The notes below the pieces were generated by a model. It was not told the DNA's origin and did not search any database. It was given only the letters and a program-made list of their open reading frames with translations. DNA of 64,000 nt. Origin: Natronococcus sp. CG52 (GTDB taxonomy: Archaea > Halobacteriota > Halobacteria > Halobacteriales > Natrialbaceae). The stretch is from the NCBI RefSeq assembly GCF_023913515.1, contig NZ_CP099391.1, positions 3,596,001 to 3,660,000 of the forward strand. Reading direction: 5' to 3'. Position numbers and translations under genes: made by a program. Shown here piece by piece: positions 50,210-62,210 of this stretch; positions within the stretch are counted from its first letter, which is position 1, and every line of letters begins with the position of its first letter.

Positions 50210-50330
50210 CTACGTCTCGTCTTCCTCGTCGTCGTCCTTGTCCTCGTCGGAAGAGGTGGTCGGCTGCTTGTCCTCAGTTCCGCCGGGTCTGTTTCTCCTC
50301 GGTTTCGTTCTCGTCCGTGTCGTCAGTCAT
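50210..50330 (-). pseudogene. Small acidic protein gene with a one-base frameshift
   Basis: ATG at 50330 reads MTDDTDENETEEKQ, then TRRN and a stop. With one base removed after codon 14 the reading continues as PGGTEDKQPTTSSDEDKDDDEEDET to TAG at 50210-50212, about 39 residues in total. The start lies four bases after the DUF892 stop (50335) on the same strand, so it would be co-transcribed. The consistent acidic character on both sides of the break supports a real but damaged or mis-sequenced mini-gene. Confidence 0.5.
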
Positions 50331-50334
50331 GGGG

Positions 50335-50829
50335 TTACTCGGCCGGAATCGCGTCAATCTCGAAGGACTCGGTCAGTTCCTTCAACTCGTCGAGTGCGTC
50401 CTGTTCCTCACGGAGGTTCTCCTCCAGGAGGTCGGCTGCGTCGTCCAATCCGAGCTGATCCGCGAGCGGAATCAGGTTTCCGTAAGCGGCGATTTCGTAG
50501 TGCTCGGTCTTCTCCGCCGCGGCCATGCTGTGGTAGTCGAGCACTTCCTGGGACGGGTCCTCCTCGGTGAACTCCTCGTACTCCTGGATCAGCCCCTGGA
50601 TCCCTTCGCACTCCTCTTTTTCGGGCGGCTCGCCGAACATCTCGAAGACCTTTTCGAGTCGATCGATCTGGCCCTCCGTCTCCTCGCGGTGCTCGGCGAA
50701 CGCCTCGGAGATCTCCTCGCGTTCGGTGTGCTGCTCGAGATCCTCGAGCGCATCGAGCAGTTCGTGTTCGGCGTGGTAGATGTCCTCGAGGCCGTGCTCG
50801 AACAGATCGTGAATTGTATCGACGCTCAT
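50335..50829 (-). CDS. DUF892 (YciE/YciF) ferritin-like protein
   Basis: 164 aa from the ATG at 50829 (MSVDTIHDLFEHGLEDIYHA). The ferritin-like four-helix bundle has EDIYHAEHELLDALEDLEQH, AFAEHREETEGQIDRLEKVF, AAAEKTEHYEIAAYGNLIPL and AADLLEENLREEQDALDEL, with Glu/His residues placed for a di-metal site. Members are induced by stress in bacteria. It is full length and intact, unlike the surrounding region. A small acidic gene follows immediately. Confidence 0.9.
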   Translation of the reverse strand: MSVDTIHDLFEHGLEDIYHAEHELLDALEDLEQHTEREEISEAFAEHREETEGQIDRLEKVFEMFGEPPEKEECEGIQGLIQEYEEFTEEDPSQEVLDYHSMAAAEKTEHYEIAAYGNLIPLADQLGLDDAADLLEENLREEQDALDELKELTESFEIDAIPAE

Positions 50830-51229
50830 GGTTCGACCAACAGTGGTTCCGCTATCCGGGAGAAAAAGTCGCGTCCCTGCGAGGGCAGGCGATACTGGGA
50901 TCGTCGCATTCGGAGCGTCTGTGCCGGTAGAACGCCGTCCGAGAGGATCGTTGCCGTACCAGACGATACGACGCCGAAGCCGGTATCGACTCGAGTGACG
51001 CCCTACGAGCCACCCTGTAGGTGCACGCAGCGCACTCACTCTCGATCACCCGACAGCGTCCACCGGGCAACCGTGGTGGTGATTCGAAAGGCTGCAGACG
51101 GAACCGACCTCCTCGAGCAGATCGCATCAACCGAGCCCGTCGACTCGACCGTGACGAATCGGTTGAGATCGCACACGAGACAGCCCCCTGGAGCGTTCGA
51201 CGTCGTCTTCGAGCCCGTCCAGTTGCTGG
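50830..51229. other. Unresolved degraded stretch
   Basis: No intact gene is supported here. A plus-strand frame around 51073-51200 carries protein-like segments (ATVVVIRKAADGTDLLEQI, then GAFDVVFEPVQLLDD), but no start or family is evident. It continues into the DUF2267 remnant below. The first 200 bases show no coding bias. Confidence 0.4.
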
Positions 51230-51586
51230 ACGATCAGGAGAGCTACAGTATCGTCACGGGGGAGCCTTCCCGAAGTGTCGACGCGGAACTCCCGGAAGCG
51301 ACGCTGCGATACTCCACACCCTCGCGGAGCGCATTACCGGTGGACAGGTGACCTCGCGCTGTACTGCCACGAGAGGTTCGACGGCCCCTCACCGACAGCG
51401 ACAAGGAGAGCCGCGAGTTCGACTGCGACGAGTTTCTCGAGCGGATTGCAGTGCGGACCGATACCGAGCGGAGCGACGCCCCGGCCTCGCGCGGGCAGTG
51501 TCCGACCGTGAGTCGACGGCCCGTGAAGAACTCGAGAACGTCGTCCGCAACTTCTCGAGGAGCACGACGGCTTCTTCGGCCGGTGA
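51230..51586 (+). pseudogene. DUF2267 family gene decayed by multiple frameshifts
   Basis: Pieces of the DUF2267 fold are found in order but in different frames: AILHTLAERITGG (near 51306), DLALYCHERFDG (near 51350), PLTDSDKESREFDCDEFLERI followed by AVRTDTERSDA (near 51390-51480), ARAVSDRESTAREELENVV and finally QLLEEHDGFFGR with TGA at 51584-51586. The family repeats a D-E-F-L-x-x-V domain and ends QLPxEYxxLF, which this order matches. At least three indels are needed. Identification is by pattern only. Confidence 0.6.
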
Positions 51587-52113
51587 TCCCCGACTCGGGA
51601 TGCTACCGGGCCATCCGCCCATCCGCGTCGGAGGACTCGGACAAGCTGACAGCTGGAAGATATTACCGCATCCCCAGCACCCCATCTACCGGTGATTTTT
51701 ACCACACTTCAAAAATTCGATCCGCGACAGTCCGCGTGAAGACGATTTCATCTACCAGAACGATTATTTTTCCTCCTCCGACCGGCCGGAAGGGTCGAAG
51801 GGTCAAACTCGATGAACACGCCCGTTCGCGGACGCCGGTAACGACTGCCCCAGCAGTCCGAACGTGCCGTCTTCCAGTACCGGCACCCGAATCGATTCAG
51901 TCCGAAAAAACGGAGCCATCGAATTCGTTCGCACACGATCCGACCGAGAGGATCTGCTCTCGGGAACGGCACATCAGCGGAATCACCTCGTCACGATGTT
52001 ATTTCGTTGCCATCGACGTCCGAGATAACGGCAGAAGTCACCTCTAGGACAGAGCACGGGTATCGCTTGCAGCCGAAGCGCCACTTATCCCTACGGACTC
52101 CGAAGGGGGTTCC
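51587..52113. other. Non-coding or degraded stretch
   Basis: Around 530 bases with mixed composition, including an AT-rich segment near 51695-51780. Open frames are short and lack GC3 bias. I see no RNA gene or repeat. It probably holds the promoter of the small gene at 52114. Confidence 0.4.
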
Positions 52114-52251
52114 ATGACTGACGCGGTCGAGCACACGGCAGAGACATCCGAGGAAGACGACGAGCGTGACGACTCTCACCTCGACGACATCGAGGAAGGC
52201 GCCGGTTGCACGGAAATCTGGGAGCACCTCGCAGAGAAACGCGGAAACTGA
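52114..52251 (+). CDS. 45-residue acidic protein with CTEIWEHL motif
   Basis: A 45-aa frame from ATG 52114: MTDAVEHTAETSEEDDERDD followed by SHLDDIEEGAGCTEIWEHLA and a short basic end. The segment LDDIEEGAGCTEIWEHL looks conserved in haloarchaeal small proteins from memory. It has one Cys and a probable amphipathic helix. It lies 56 bases upstream of the DUF7119-type gene on the same strand and might share its promoter. Function unknown. Confidence 0.6.
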   Translation: MTDAVEHTAETSEEDDERDDSHLDDIEEGAGCTEIWEHLAEKRGN

Positions 52252-52307
52252 TCGAGATACTTACCGTAGCATCGCCCTTTTTGACTGCGCCACCCCTACC
52301 AGGAGTC

Positions 52308-53003
52308 ATGACCGACAACCGGCCCCGCGAGAACGCTGACGACCGCGACAAACGCGGTCGATTCGTTCCCACAGACCGTGAGTCGCCCGTTGGCACGCCA
52401 GTCATCCGGGGTGACGAATCGGTTGCCGGAACGCACGCCCGCGAGGCCGTCCAGTTCGATCCCGACGATCCAGACAGCCTCGCCAACGCCGCCGAAACCG
52501 TCCACCAGTTCGCCAGCGGCGAAATCGCGGACGATCACCTCTACATGCTTCGCGGCGCCGCCGCCTGTGCCGCACTCGTCCGCGGAGAGGGGTCGTACAA
52601 GGCCGCAGCCGAGCGCGCGGGAGGAGACGCGACCATCTCGTTCATTCGAAAGTGGGCCCGCGTTCACGACCTGCCGCGGTCGGTCCGCAAACAGGTCGCA
52701 CTCGGCCAGATCGCGCCGACAGCCGCCAAACACATCGCTCGCGTCGCCGGCGAGGCCCGTCTCCTGCTCGCCTGGGCAACCCTCGACGGCAGCCTCACCG
52801 TCCGCGAGGTCCGGAGCGTTGCCAGTGCTATCAACGATGGTACCCCTATCGAGCAGGCGCTCGGAGAGTACGACGTCGAACTCGGCCGAATCGACGTGAC
52901 GCTCTCACCAGAGACGTATCGGGACCTCCGGCGTCGTGCTTCCATCGACGATGTCGAACCCGGCGAACTCGTGACGACTGCACTCGAGGTGTACTTCGAG
53001 TAA
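52308..53003 (+). CDS. DUF7119-like protein with ParB-like HTH region
   Basis: 231 aa from ATG 52308 (MTDNRPRENADDRDKRGRFV), with an AGGAG ribosome site seven bases upstream. The middle (about residues 95-165) contains GSYKAAAERAGGDATISFI and RKWARVHDLPRSVRKQVALGQIAPTAAKHIARVAG, whose helical spacing resembles the KorB/ParB helix-turn-helix. The C-terminus (RIDVTLSPETYRDLRRRASI) looks like a ribbon-helix-helix or coiled end. No ParB nuclease domain. The DUF7119 name is from memory; DNA binding is inferred. Confidence 0.72.
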   Translation: MTDNRPRENADDRDKRGRFVPTDRESPVGTPVIRGDESVAGTHAREAVQFDPDDPDSLANAAETVHQFASGEIADDHLYMLRGAAACAALVRGEGSYKAAAERAGGDATISFIRKWARVHDLPRSVRKQVALGQIAPTAAKHIARVAGEARLLLAWATLDGSLTVREVRSVASAINDGTPIEQALGEYDVELGRIDVTLSPETYRDLRRRASIDDVEPGELVTTALEVYFE

Positions 53004-53067
53004 TCGCCGTCGTATCCACACCGAGAAAGAAACGTTTAACCACTACTCACCGATAGTAGGAAACGAA

Positions 53068-53141
<74 letters not shown>

Positions 53142-53923
53142 CTTTTGCCACGAGCAAACTTGCGAGCGGCAGAACCGTCACGAGCGATTTGAAATAGACA
53201 AGTCGCAACCCGGGAAGCGAACAATCTGGAACGTCTTGGCGTAGTTCAAATCGCGTCCAGTTCGGTTTCTGTCAGCGAACGATACCGTGAACCGACAGCA
53301 CCGAAATTGGCGACATTTGAATACAGGAACACACGACACGAACAACGGGAAGAGGATACACAGTCCGGCGGGTATACTCGTATAATCCGTGTGAACCATC
53401 GTACGTCATACCCGATCCGACATTGATCCGTCGCAATGAGTGGTTGCGAACGATCGCCCCCAGGTCGCGGAATTAGGAGTTGAACTCGAACGGGTGACGT
53501 TACTAAAAGTCTCTATGCCAGGTACACCATCACGGACACCAACATGATTAGGGATCAGAATTATTCCCCGTTGGGTGATACGGTAAAACGCAGTTAACTC
53601 CATTGACAGTCACAGTGATCTCACCGGTGTGATTCAACGCCGGAGGTCACATTTCCGAAGCACGACCTGTAGTTAACAGTCCGTTACCTCGGAGAATCAA
53701 AAGCGAAGTGAACGGACTGGAAGGTTTCGACTGTGACGTCTCACGTTCTACGTTCGTCCGAGAACACGCTCCAAACAAAGAATCGAAACGGAGCTGTCGC
53801 TCACAAACGAGTTACGATATCAAGCTAAGGACCGAATTCGAACCGGAGGGACTTCGCTTCGCTCCTCCAGGGTTCGAGTCCGTTGTCTGGTTCTGCCGCT
53901 CGTGAATTTGCTCGCGGCAAAGA
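53142..53923. other. Gene-free interval between convergent tRNAs
   Basis: About 780 bases with lower GC than the surroundings and no supported gene. It holds the inverted repeat entered separately, a 12-base copy (GTTCAAATCGCG, 53244-53255) of the tRNA-Lys T-arm region, and its 10-base reverse complement (GCGATTTGAA) near 53191-53200. A tRNA T-arm-like piece, GGTTCGAGTCC, lies near 53871. It looks like leftovers of an integrated element. Confidence 0.5.
53144..53922. repeat. Imperfect 34-base inverted repeat bordering the inter-tRNA interval
   Basis: The left arm spans about 53144-53177 (TTTTGCCACGAGCAAACTTG then CGAGCGGCAGAACC). The right arm at about 53889-53922 reads GGTTCTGCCGCTCGTGAATT then TGCTCGCGGCAAAG, which is its reverse complement with about five mismatches. 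Each arm starts right after the 3' end of a tRNA (Lys on plus, Cys on minus), so both tRNAs have the same kind of downstream sequence. Confidence 0.7.
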
Positions 53924-53999
53924 AGCCAAGGGCCGGATTTGAACCGGCGGTGGGCGGCTCTGCAGGCCGCTGCGTTCGGCCGGACTCTGCCACCTTGGC
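53924..53999 (-). tRNA. tRNA-Cys (anticodon GCA)
   Basis: On the minus strand, GCCAAGG at the 5' end pairs with CCTTGGC. The anticodon loop reads CTGCAGA in the stem GCGGC/GCCGC, giving anticodon GCA. The T-arm is CCGGTTCAAATCCGG. Length 76 bases including a U discriminator. It lies about 200 bases after the 5S gene and is the usual distal tRNA-Cys of haloarchaeal rRNA operons. A TTTAAACG element near 54026 could also give it its own promoter. Confidence 0.95.
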
Positions 54000-54092
54000 G
54001 CAGTTTAGTGTTGTTACTGCGTTCGTTTAAACATAGCGGTACGGCCCAGCGAGACGAAACTGCGTACGCTGAGTGATATTGAAATACAGGAA

Positions 54093-54120
54093 CCCGCACG
54101 AAGCTGGTGCTCCGTGCGGG
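54093..54120 (-). terminator. Hairpin between 5S and tRNA-Cys
   Basis: CCCGCACG at 54093-54100 pairs with CGTGCGGG at 54113-54120 around a 12-base loop. It lies about 80 bases past the 5S 3' end on the minus strand. It may be a processing or termination hairpin. There is no long T-run after it. Confidence 0.4.
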
Positions 54121-54200
54121 CGTTGAAACGTGGAAGTGGCAAAACCACCCCACGGAGGGCGCGACCGCTGATCGGGCGCGGAATGAACGAAAGTATGAGT

Positions 54201-54322
54201 GGAGGCGGCGAATCGGATTTCCCAGAGGCTCGCGCACTCCAGTACTGACCGAAACGCAGGCAGGCTTATCTTCCGTGTTCGGGATGGGTACGGGAGGAAC
54301 CCCGCCGCTGTGGCCGCCGTAA
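54201..54322 (-). rRNA. rrf: 5S ribosomal RNA
   Basis: About 122 bases on the minus strand, starting TTACGGCGGCCACAGCGGCG and containing CCTCCCGTACCCATCCCGAA, the conserved 5S core, and GTCAGTACTGGAGTGCGCGA. It ends near CGCCGCCTCC, which pairs with the 5' end. It follows 23S after about 120 bases. Ends are accurate to a few bases. Confidence 0.96.
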
Positions 54323-54372
54323 CGCCGATTCACGGAATCGAACCGTGATCATGCCAATATCGGTGGCTTGTG

Positions 54373-54418
54373 ACCGTGTGTATGTGTAGTCCAGTTTGCG
54401 TCCGGACCCGTTCGCGGG
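54373..54418 (-). other. 23S processing stem, 3' arm
   Basis: Read on the minus strand, this arm matches the complement of the 5' arm at 57405-57450: the GGACTACAC/GTGTAGTCC and GAACGGGTCC/GGACCCGTTC blocks pair, with an internal bulge. This is the archaeal bulge-helix-bulge stem from which the splicing endonuclease frees pre-23S rRNA. Confidence 0.75.
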
Positions 54419-54440
54419 TACTGTTGATCCGAATGCGGTT

Positions 54441-57359
<2,919 letters not shown>

Positions 57360-57404
57360 TTCGTCGGATCGGGGTTGCAACGCGGCGTTGCAACCGTAGA
57401 GTGA

Positions 57405-57450
57405 CCCGGGAACGGGTCCAGTGGACGCCTGGACTACACGTACACACGGT
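57405..57450 (-). other. 23S processing stem, 5' arm
   Basis: Partner of the arm at 54373-54418. It lies about 45 bases before the 23S 5' end and contains CCCGGGAACGGGTCC and TGGACTACACGTACACACGG on the plus strand. Together they enclose the 23S gene. Confidence 0.75.
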
Positions 57451-57595
57451 CTCATTTGCACGCTTGTAGACGGCAAGCCTGCATTAACCCTTCCCAGCCA
57501 CACTTGCGCGGGCTGGTGCATCGGTTCGTTCGGATTGATTCGTAGCGCCCTCTCCCACTTAAGGGGAGTGGTTTGCTTCGAATCGCACCGAGACA

Positions 57596-57667
57596 TGGAC
57601 CCACAGGGATTCGAACCCTGGGCATCCTCCTTGCAAAGGAGGCACTCTACCGCTGAGCTATGGGCCC
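57596..57667 (-). tRNA. tRNA-Ala (anticodon TGC) in the 16S-23S spacer
   Basis: 72 bases on the minus strand: GGGCCCATAGCTCAGCGGTA at the 5' end, anticodon stem CTCCT-TTGCAAG-GAGG-like with anticodon TGC, T-arm CAGGGTTCGAATCCCTG, acceptor end TGGGTCC, discriminator A. Standard spacer tRNA of euryarchaeal rRNA operons. Confidence 0.96.
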
Positions 57668-57670
57668 ACC

Positions 57671-57696
57671 CCGTCCGCCTCGATCGAGGCGGACGG
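57671..57696 (-). repeat. Perfect 26-base palindrome in the rRNA spacer
   Basis: CCGTCCGCCTCGA (57671-57683) is followed directly by its reverse complement, ending at 57696. It sits three bases upstream of the spacer tRNA-Ala in transcript order. It likely forms a hairpin that helps processing between 16S and the tRNA. Confidence 0.65.
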
Positions 57697-57703
57697 GAGC
57701 GTA

Positions 57704-57767
57704 ATGTTAGCCTTGGTAGTTCAAAGGTGCCCAGTCGGCCCGTAATGGGTCGACCGAACGTGGAACC
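57704..57767 (-). other. 16S processing stem, 3' arm
   Basis: ATGTTAGCCTTGGTAGTTC (57704-57722) and GGTCGACCGAACGTGGAACC (57748-57767) are the reverse complements, nearly exact, of the leader blocks at 59392-59410 and 59345-59364. They bring the ends of pre-16S together as the bulge-helix-bulge stem. Confidence 0.75.
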
Positions 57768-57807
57768 GCTGTTAGGTGGGCTGGGGCAACGCCCCAGTCC
57801 CGATCTG

Positions 57808-59280
<1,473 letters not shown>

Positions 59281-59344
59281 GCTCTTCCCCGGCAGAGCCG
59301 GGGGGTTTGGCGGAGTATGTAATGAATACACACTCACTTGCTAT

Positions 59345-59410
59345 GGTCCACGTTCGGATCGACCACGATCGCGGACCGATCGGGCGTCACCGAACTACCA
59401 AGGCTAACAT
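59345..59410 (-). other. 16S processing stem, 5' arm
   Basis: GGTCCACGTTCGGATCGACC (59345-59364) and GAACTACCAAGGCTAACAT (59392-59410) pair with the spacer blocks at 57748-57767 and 57704-57722. The arm lies 65 bases before the 16S 5' end in the primary transcript. Confidence 0.75.
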
Positions 59411-59461
59411 CAGATCCCATCTGTACGGCGGACCGCAGGGGTAGGATCCTCATTTCCTTCG

Positions 59462-59502
59462 GACGTATTCGTAAGCGCCGAGGAGTACTTAACCCCTTCG
59501 AA
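59462..59502 (-). promoter_or_regulatory. rRNA promoter copy closest to 16S
   Basis: On the minus strand CTTCGAAGGGGTTAAGTACT is followed by GCGCTTACGAATACG. The TTCGA-G-TTAAGTA-start layout is that of haloarchaeal rRNA promoters. TATA-like core near 59488-59495. Confidence 0.6.
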
Positions 59503-59561
59503 GCTACGTCAGCCCGAGATGACGGAGCGAGTTGAACGCTCCGTCGATCACGTCTTACATT

Positions 59562-59600
59562 GCATCCGAACCCCCGTATACACTTAAGGGCAACGGATCG
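59562..59600 (-). promoter_or_regulatory. rRNA promoter copy 2
   Basis: Minus-strand sequence CGATCCGTTGCCCTTAAGTG followed by TATACGGGGGTTCGGATGC. It shares the CGATCCG-CCCTTA-TCGGATG layout with the next two copies. Confidence 0.6.
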
Positions 59601-59642
59601 CTCCCGCGCCGAAAACCGCATCCGGCGTGGACGTTTGCAATC

Positions 59643-59682
59643 CAATCTGAGTGCCCAGTTACGTATAAGGGCATCGGATCGT
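59643..59682 (-). promoter_or_regulatory. rRNA promoter copy 3
   Basis: Minus-strand CGATCCGATGCCCTTATACG then TAACTGGGCACTCAGATTGG. The core CCCTTATACGTA aligns with copy 2 and copy 4, and the downstream CACTC(A/G)A start region is repeated in copy 4. Confidence 0.6.
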
Positions 59683-59714
59683 CGTGACCGGCAAAGCCGG
59701 CCACGAACACATCC

Positions 59715-59755
59715 AAATTCGAGTGCCCTCGTACGGATAAGGTCGTCGGATCGGA
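59715..59755 (-). promoter_or_regulatory. rRNA promoter copy 4
   Basis: Minus-strand CGATCCGACGACCTTATCCG then TACGAGGGCACTCGAATTTGG-like start region. Third member of the CGATCCG-CTTA-GGGCACTC series. A weaker candidate core (CATATATCCGTACCC) lies further up near 59768-59783. Confidence 0.6.
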
Positions 59756-59844
59756 CCGACGACCGAAGGGTACGGATATATGACCTGCCTCCGTGCCGGG
59801 AAACGGCCGGAGGGGACGTGGCGGCTTGCGCCACGTCGTTCGCA

Positions 59845-59890
59845 TTAGTATCGAATGCCGGGTACACATATAATACCGTCGAACTGGATA
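59845..59890 (-). promoter_or_regulatory. rRNA promoter copy farthest upstream
   Basis: Minus-strand AGTTCGACGGTATTATATGT then GTACCCGGCATTCGATACTA. This is the closest match to the described haloarchaeal rRNA promoter form TTCGACGGTGTTTTATGTACCC. TATA-like core at about 59866-59874. Confidence 0.7.
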
Positions 59891-60226
59891 GAGGTCGAAA
59901 CCCGATACCATGGCACGGTTTTCCACTGGACAGTCACCAGTGTGACACGTATAAATCCCCAGCCGTTGCTCGAGCGGTCGCTCGTCGATCAGAATATCGC
60001 GCGGGCGGAGGTCGGCCGCTCATTCCTCCCTCGCAGGTACGGTCGGACCGAATGATACCCGCGCGTTTCGCACTACGAGCGCGCACGCGCAAGAAGGCTT
60101 CGAGTCGCAAGACGCGTCCGTCGGTTCTCGAGACCCACTGGGCGAGGTCGGTGAGAGTACCACACGTGCCGGCTTTCACGTCTGCATCGATGCCGATAAA
60201 CCACCCGCGTTACAACAGCAAGACGA
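59891..60226. other. Gene-free stretch upstream of the rRNA promoters
   Basis: About 335 bases between the rRNA promoters and the HTH gene. No convincing gene on either strand. The last 60 bases may contain the HTH promoter. Frames crossing it are interrupted and lack a family match. Confidence 0.4.
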
Positions 60227-60604
60227 ATGGTCCGGGACCCGATCACTTCGGAATCATCGCCGTCTCCGGAAGTGATCTGTTCTGCGCTGGACGACCCTGA
60301 CTGCCGAGAGATCATTCGGAACCTCGAGGAGCCGATGACGGCGTCGGAGCTCAACGCGCGGTGTGAGATCCCCCAATCGACGCTGTATCGGAAGCTCGAG
60401 GTACTGACCGAGTCGACGTTACTCGAGGAATCGACCGAGATCCGTCGGGACGGCCACCACGCGAGCAAGTACTCGATCGCGTTCGACGAAATCACGCTCG
60501 CGCTCGATGACGACCGAACGCTGTCAGTTCAGATCGACCGCCCGGCGCGGACAGCGGACGAACGACTCGCCGAACTGTGGTCCGAGGTGCGAAAGGAGAC
60601 ATGA
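60227..60604 (+). CDS. Small winged-helix (ArsR-like) transcription regulator
   Basis: 125 aa. Helix-turn-helix: DDPDCREIIRNLEEPMTASELNARCEIPQSTLYRKLEVL (about residues 21-60, split), a pattern of the ArsR-like haloarchaeal regulators with REIIRxL..P.TA.EL....IP.STLYRKL. A wing follows (HHASKYSIAFDEITLAL). The C-terminal 25 residues are a helical tail. The stop overlaps the next gene's ATG (ATGA), so it is coupled with a small membrane protein. Confidence 0.88.
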   Translation: MVRDPITSESSPSPEVICSALDDPDCREIIRNLEEPMTASELNARCEIPQSTLYRKLEVLTESTLLEESTEIRRDGHHASKYSIAFDEITLALDDDRTLSVQIDRPARTADERLAELWSEVRKET

Positions 60605-60894
60605 CTCTACCACTGACTGAAATGGAAATCGCGCTCGCACTGGCAATCGTCAAGACGCTCGTTCTCGTCGTCGGAAGCGTAATCACGTACTTCTCGTTCA
60701 AGGCCTACCGCCGAACGCGTCAGCCGGCACTCGGCTACCTGACGGCAGGCTTCGGCATCGTTACGCTTGGGTTCGTCCTGGCCGGCGTTCTCCACGAAAT
60801 TCTCGGCGTCTCGCTCGCGACGGGCGTCCTCCTCGAGAGTCTGCTGGTACTCGCGGGCTTTCTCGTGATCGCCTACTCGCTGTACGTTCAGTAA
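60601..60894 (+). CDS. DUF7521-like three-helix membrane protein
   Basis: 97 aa starting MTLPLTEMEIALALAIVKTL. Three helices (about residues 8-30, 41-65, 72-95) with the motif FKAYRRTRQPALGYLTAGFG between the first and second. I recall this layout in the DUF7521 family, usually coupled to an ArsR-like regulator, as here by a 4-base overlap. It could hold or inhibit the regulator at the membrane (inference). It converges with the multicopper oxidase gene. Confidence 0.75.
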   Translation: MTLPLTEMEIALALAIVKTLVLVVGSVITYFSFKAYRRTRQPALGYLTAGFGIVTLGFVLAGVLHEILGVSLATGVLLESLLVLAGFLVIAYSLYVQ

Positions 60895-60912
60895 GACGAC
60901 AACCAAAACCGG

Positions 60913-62076
60913 TTAGCCGTCGTATCCTGCATCGTCCATGATTTCGCCGAACTCCTCGGTCTCCATCGCTTCCTCGTAGACGATCGCAGTTGCCATGCCA
61001 CCCGGGTAGGCGTCTTCGGTCGTAACGTGGTGTACCTTGTGGCAGTGGGCCGGATAGATACCCGGATCAGCATTGGCCTCGAACTCGAGGGTGTACCGTT
61101 CGGCGGGGGCAATGTTGATCACGTCTTCCTCGTGCTGGGCCGACTCCGGAATCGGCGACCCGTCCTTCTCGATGACCGTAAACCGGTGGCCGTGCGTGTG
61201 GAAGGGGTGGCTCTCGTAGCCGTGGTTCGCGATGTTCAGGTGGACCGTCTCGCCCTCGGAGACGATCAGCGGCGAGCCCAGTTCGGGGTGGAACGTCGTC
61301 GGTGCGCTCCGGCCGTTGATCGTGTAGGCGTTCGAGGACCGCTCGGACGGGCTGTAATCGGAGTCGCCGCCGGCCTCGCGGTCGTGGAGACGGGTGTCCC
61401 AGTCCCGTAGCGTAAAGAAGTACTCCCGGTCCGGCGGGTTGTAGTCCTCGGGATCCACCCGAATAATTCCGTACATCCCCATGTCGAGGTGGTTCTGCGT
61501 CTGGTAGTGGCAGTGGTAGACGTGCGTCCCCGGGACGTCGCCGTGAAGTGTGTAGGTGTGGCTCTCGCCGGCGTTCACCTGGGTCCGGTTGGTGACAGGG
61601 GCACCGTCGTCCGCCCACGTCTTGCCGACCGCGTGGACGTGAACGGTGTGGGGTCGGTTGTGCTCGCTATTGTCGTAGGTGAGTTCGAACGTATCGCCTT
61701 CCTGCATACGGTAGACGGGACCGGGAACCGATGGCTCGAGGTCGTCCGCCTGCCAGGCCCACACCTCGGGGAGTTCGACGGGACCACCGGACGCCGCCTC
61801 GGTGACGAGTTCGTGACGAGCTGCGACGGTTCGCAGCGTCGACTCGTACCCCTGCTCCGCGACGTCGACGATCTGGGGCGGTGCGGTGTAGGGGTAATCG
61901 GTTAGCGGTCCGTTATCGGCCTCTTCTTCATCGTCGCTGTCGTCGCTCTCGACACCGCCATCGTTGCCCGATAGCGCGGACGTACAGCCGGCCAGTGCGC
62001 CGAGCGCGCCCGTGCCAGCGATCGAGAGGACGGTTCGGCGTCGAATACCGGAGGGCGTGTTGGAGGTCCTGGTCAC
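60913..62076 (-). CDS. Tat-exported two-domain multicopper oxidase
   Basis: 387 aa. Tat signal with RRRTVLSIAGTGALGALAGC (about residues 12-31); the Cys is a lipobox, so the protein is probably lipid-anchored. Domain 1 has PHTVHVHAVGKTW (about 137-149) and HVYHCHYQTQNHLDMGMYG (about 184-202). Domain 2 has HPFHTHGHRFTVI (about 291-303) and PAHCHKVHHV followed by GGM (about 345-361). Both domains contain HCH copper clusters. It probably oxidises metal ions or phenols, or reduces nitrite or oxygen; a two-domain laccase is most likely. Confidence 0.88.
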   Translation of the reverse strand: MTRTSNTPSGIRRRTVLSIAGTGALGALAGCTSALSGNDGGVESDDSDDEEEADNGPLTDYPYTAPPQIVDVAEQGYESTLRTVAARHELVTEAASGGPVELPEVWAWQADDLEPSVPGPVYRMQEGDTFELTYDNSEHNRPHTVHVHAVGKTWADDGAPVTNRTQVNAGESHTYTLHGDVPGTHVYHCHYQTQNHLDMGMYGIIRVDPEDYNPPDREYFFTLRDWDTRLHDREAGGDSDYSPSERSSNAYTINGRSAPTTFHPELGSPLIVSEGETVHLNIANHGYESHPFHTHGHRFTVIEKDGSPIPESAQHEEDVINIAPAERYTLEFEANADPGIYPAHCHKVHHVTTEDAYPGGMATAIVYEEAMETEEFGEIMDDAGYDG

Positions 62077-62210
62077 ATGCGTCCGTTGGAGCCGACTAAT
62101 AAAGGGTTGTTAAGTCAGTTCCCACCTGTCGGGAAACGCGCGATCAGTTTCTGGCCGTTTCGAACCAGTTTGGTCAAAAAGAGGGTGGCGACTCGGCCGT
62201 CGGTACCGAG

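Noticed and set aside
53406-53603. A 65-codon minus-strand frame between the tRNAs
   Set aside because: No ribosome site, no GC3 bias and no conserved pattern; the interval looks non-coding.
53830-53905. Possible extra tRNA next to tRNA-Cys (GGTTCGAGTCC element)
   Set aside because: Only a T-arm-like piece is present; no acceptor, D-arm or anticodon arm can be folded.
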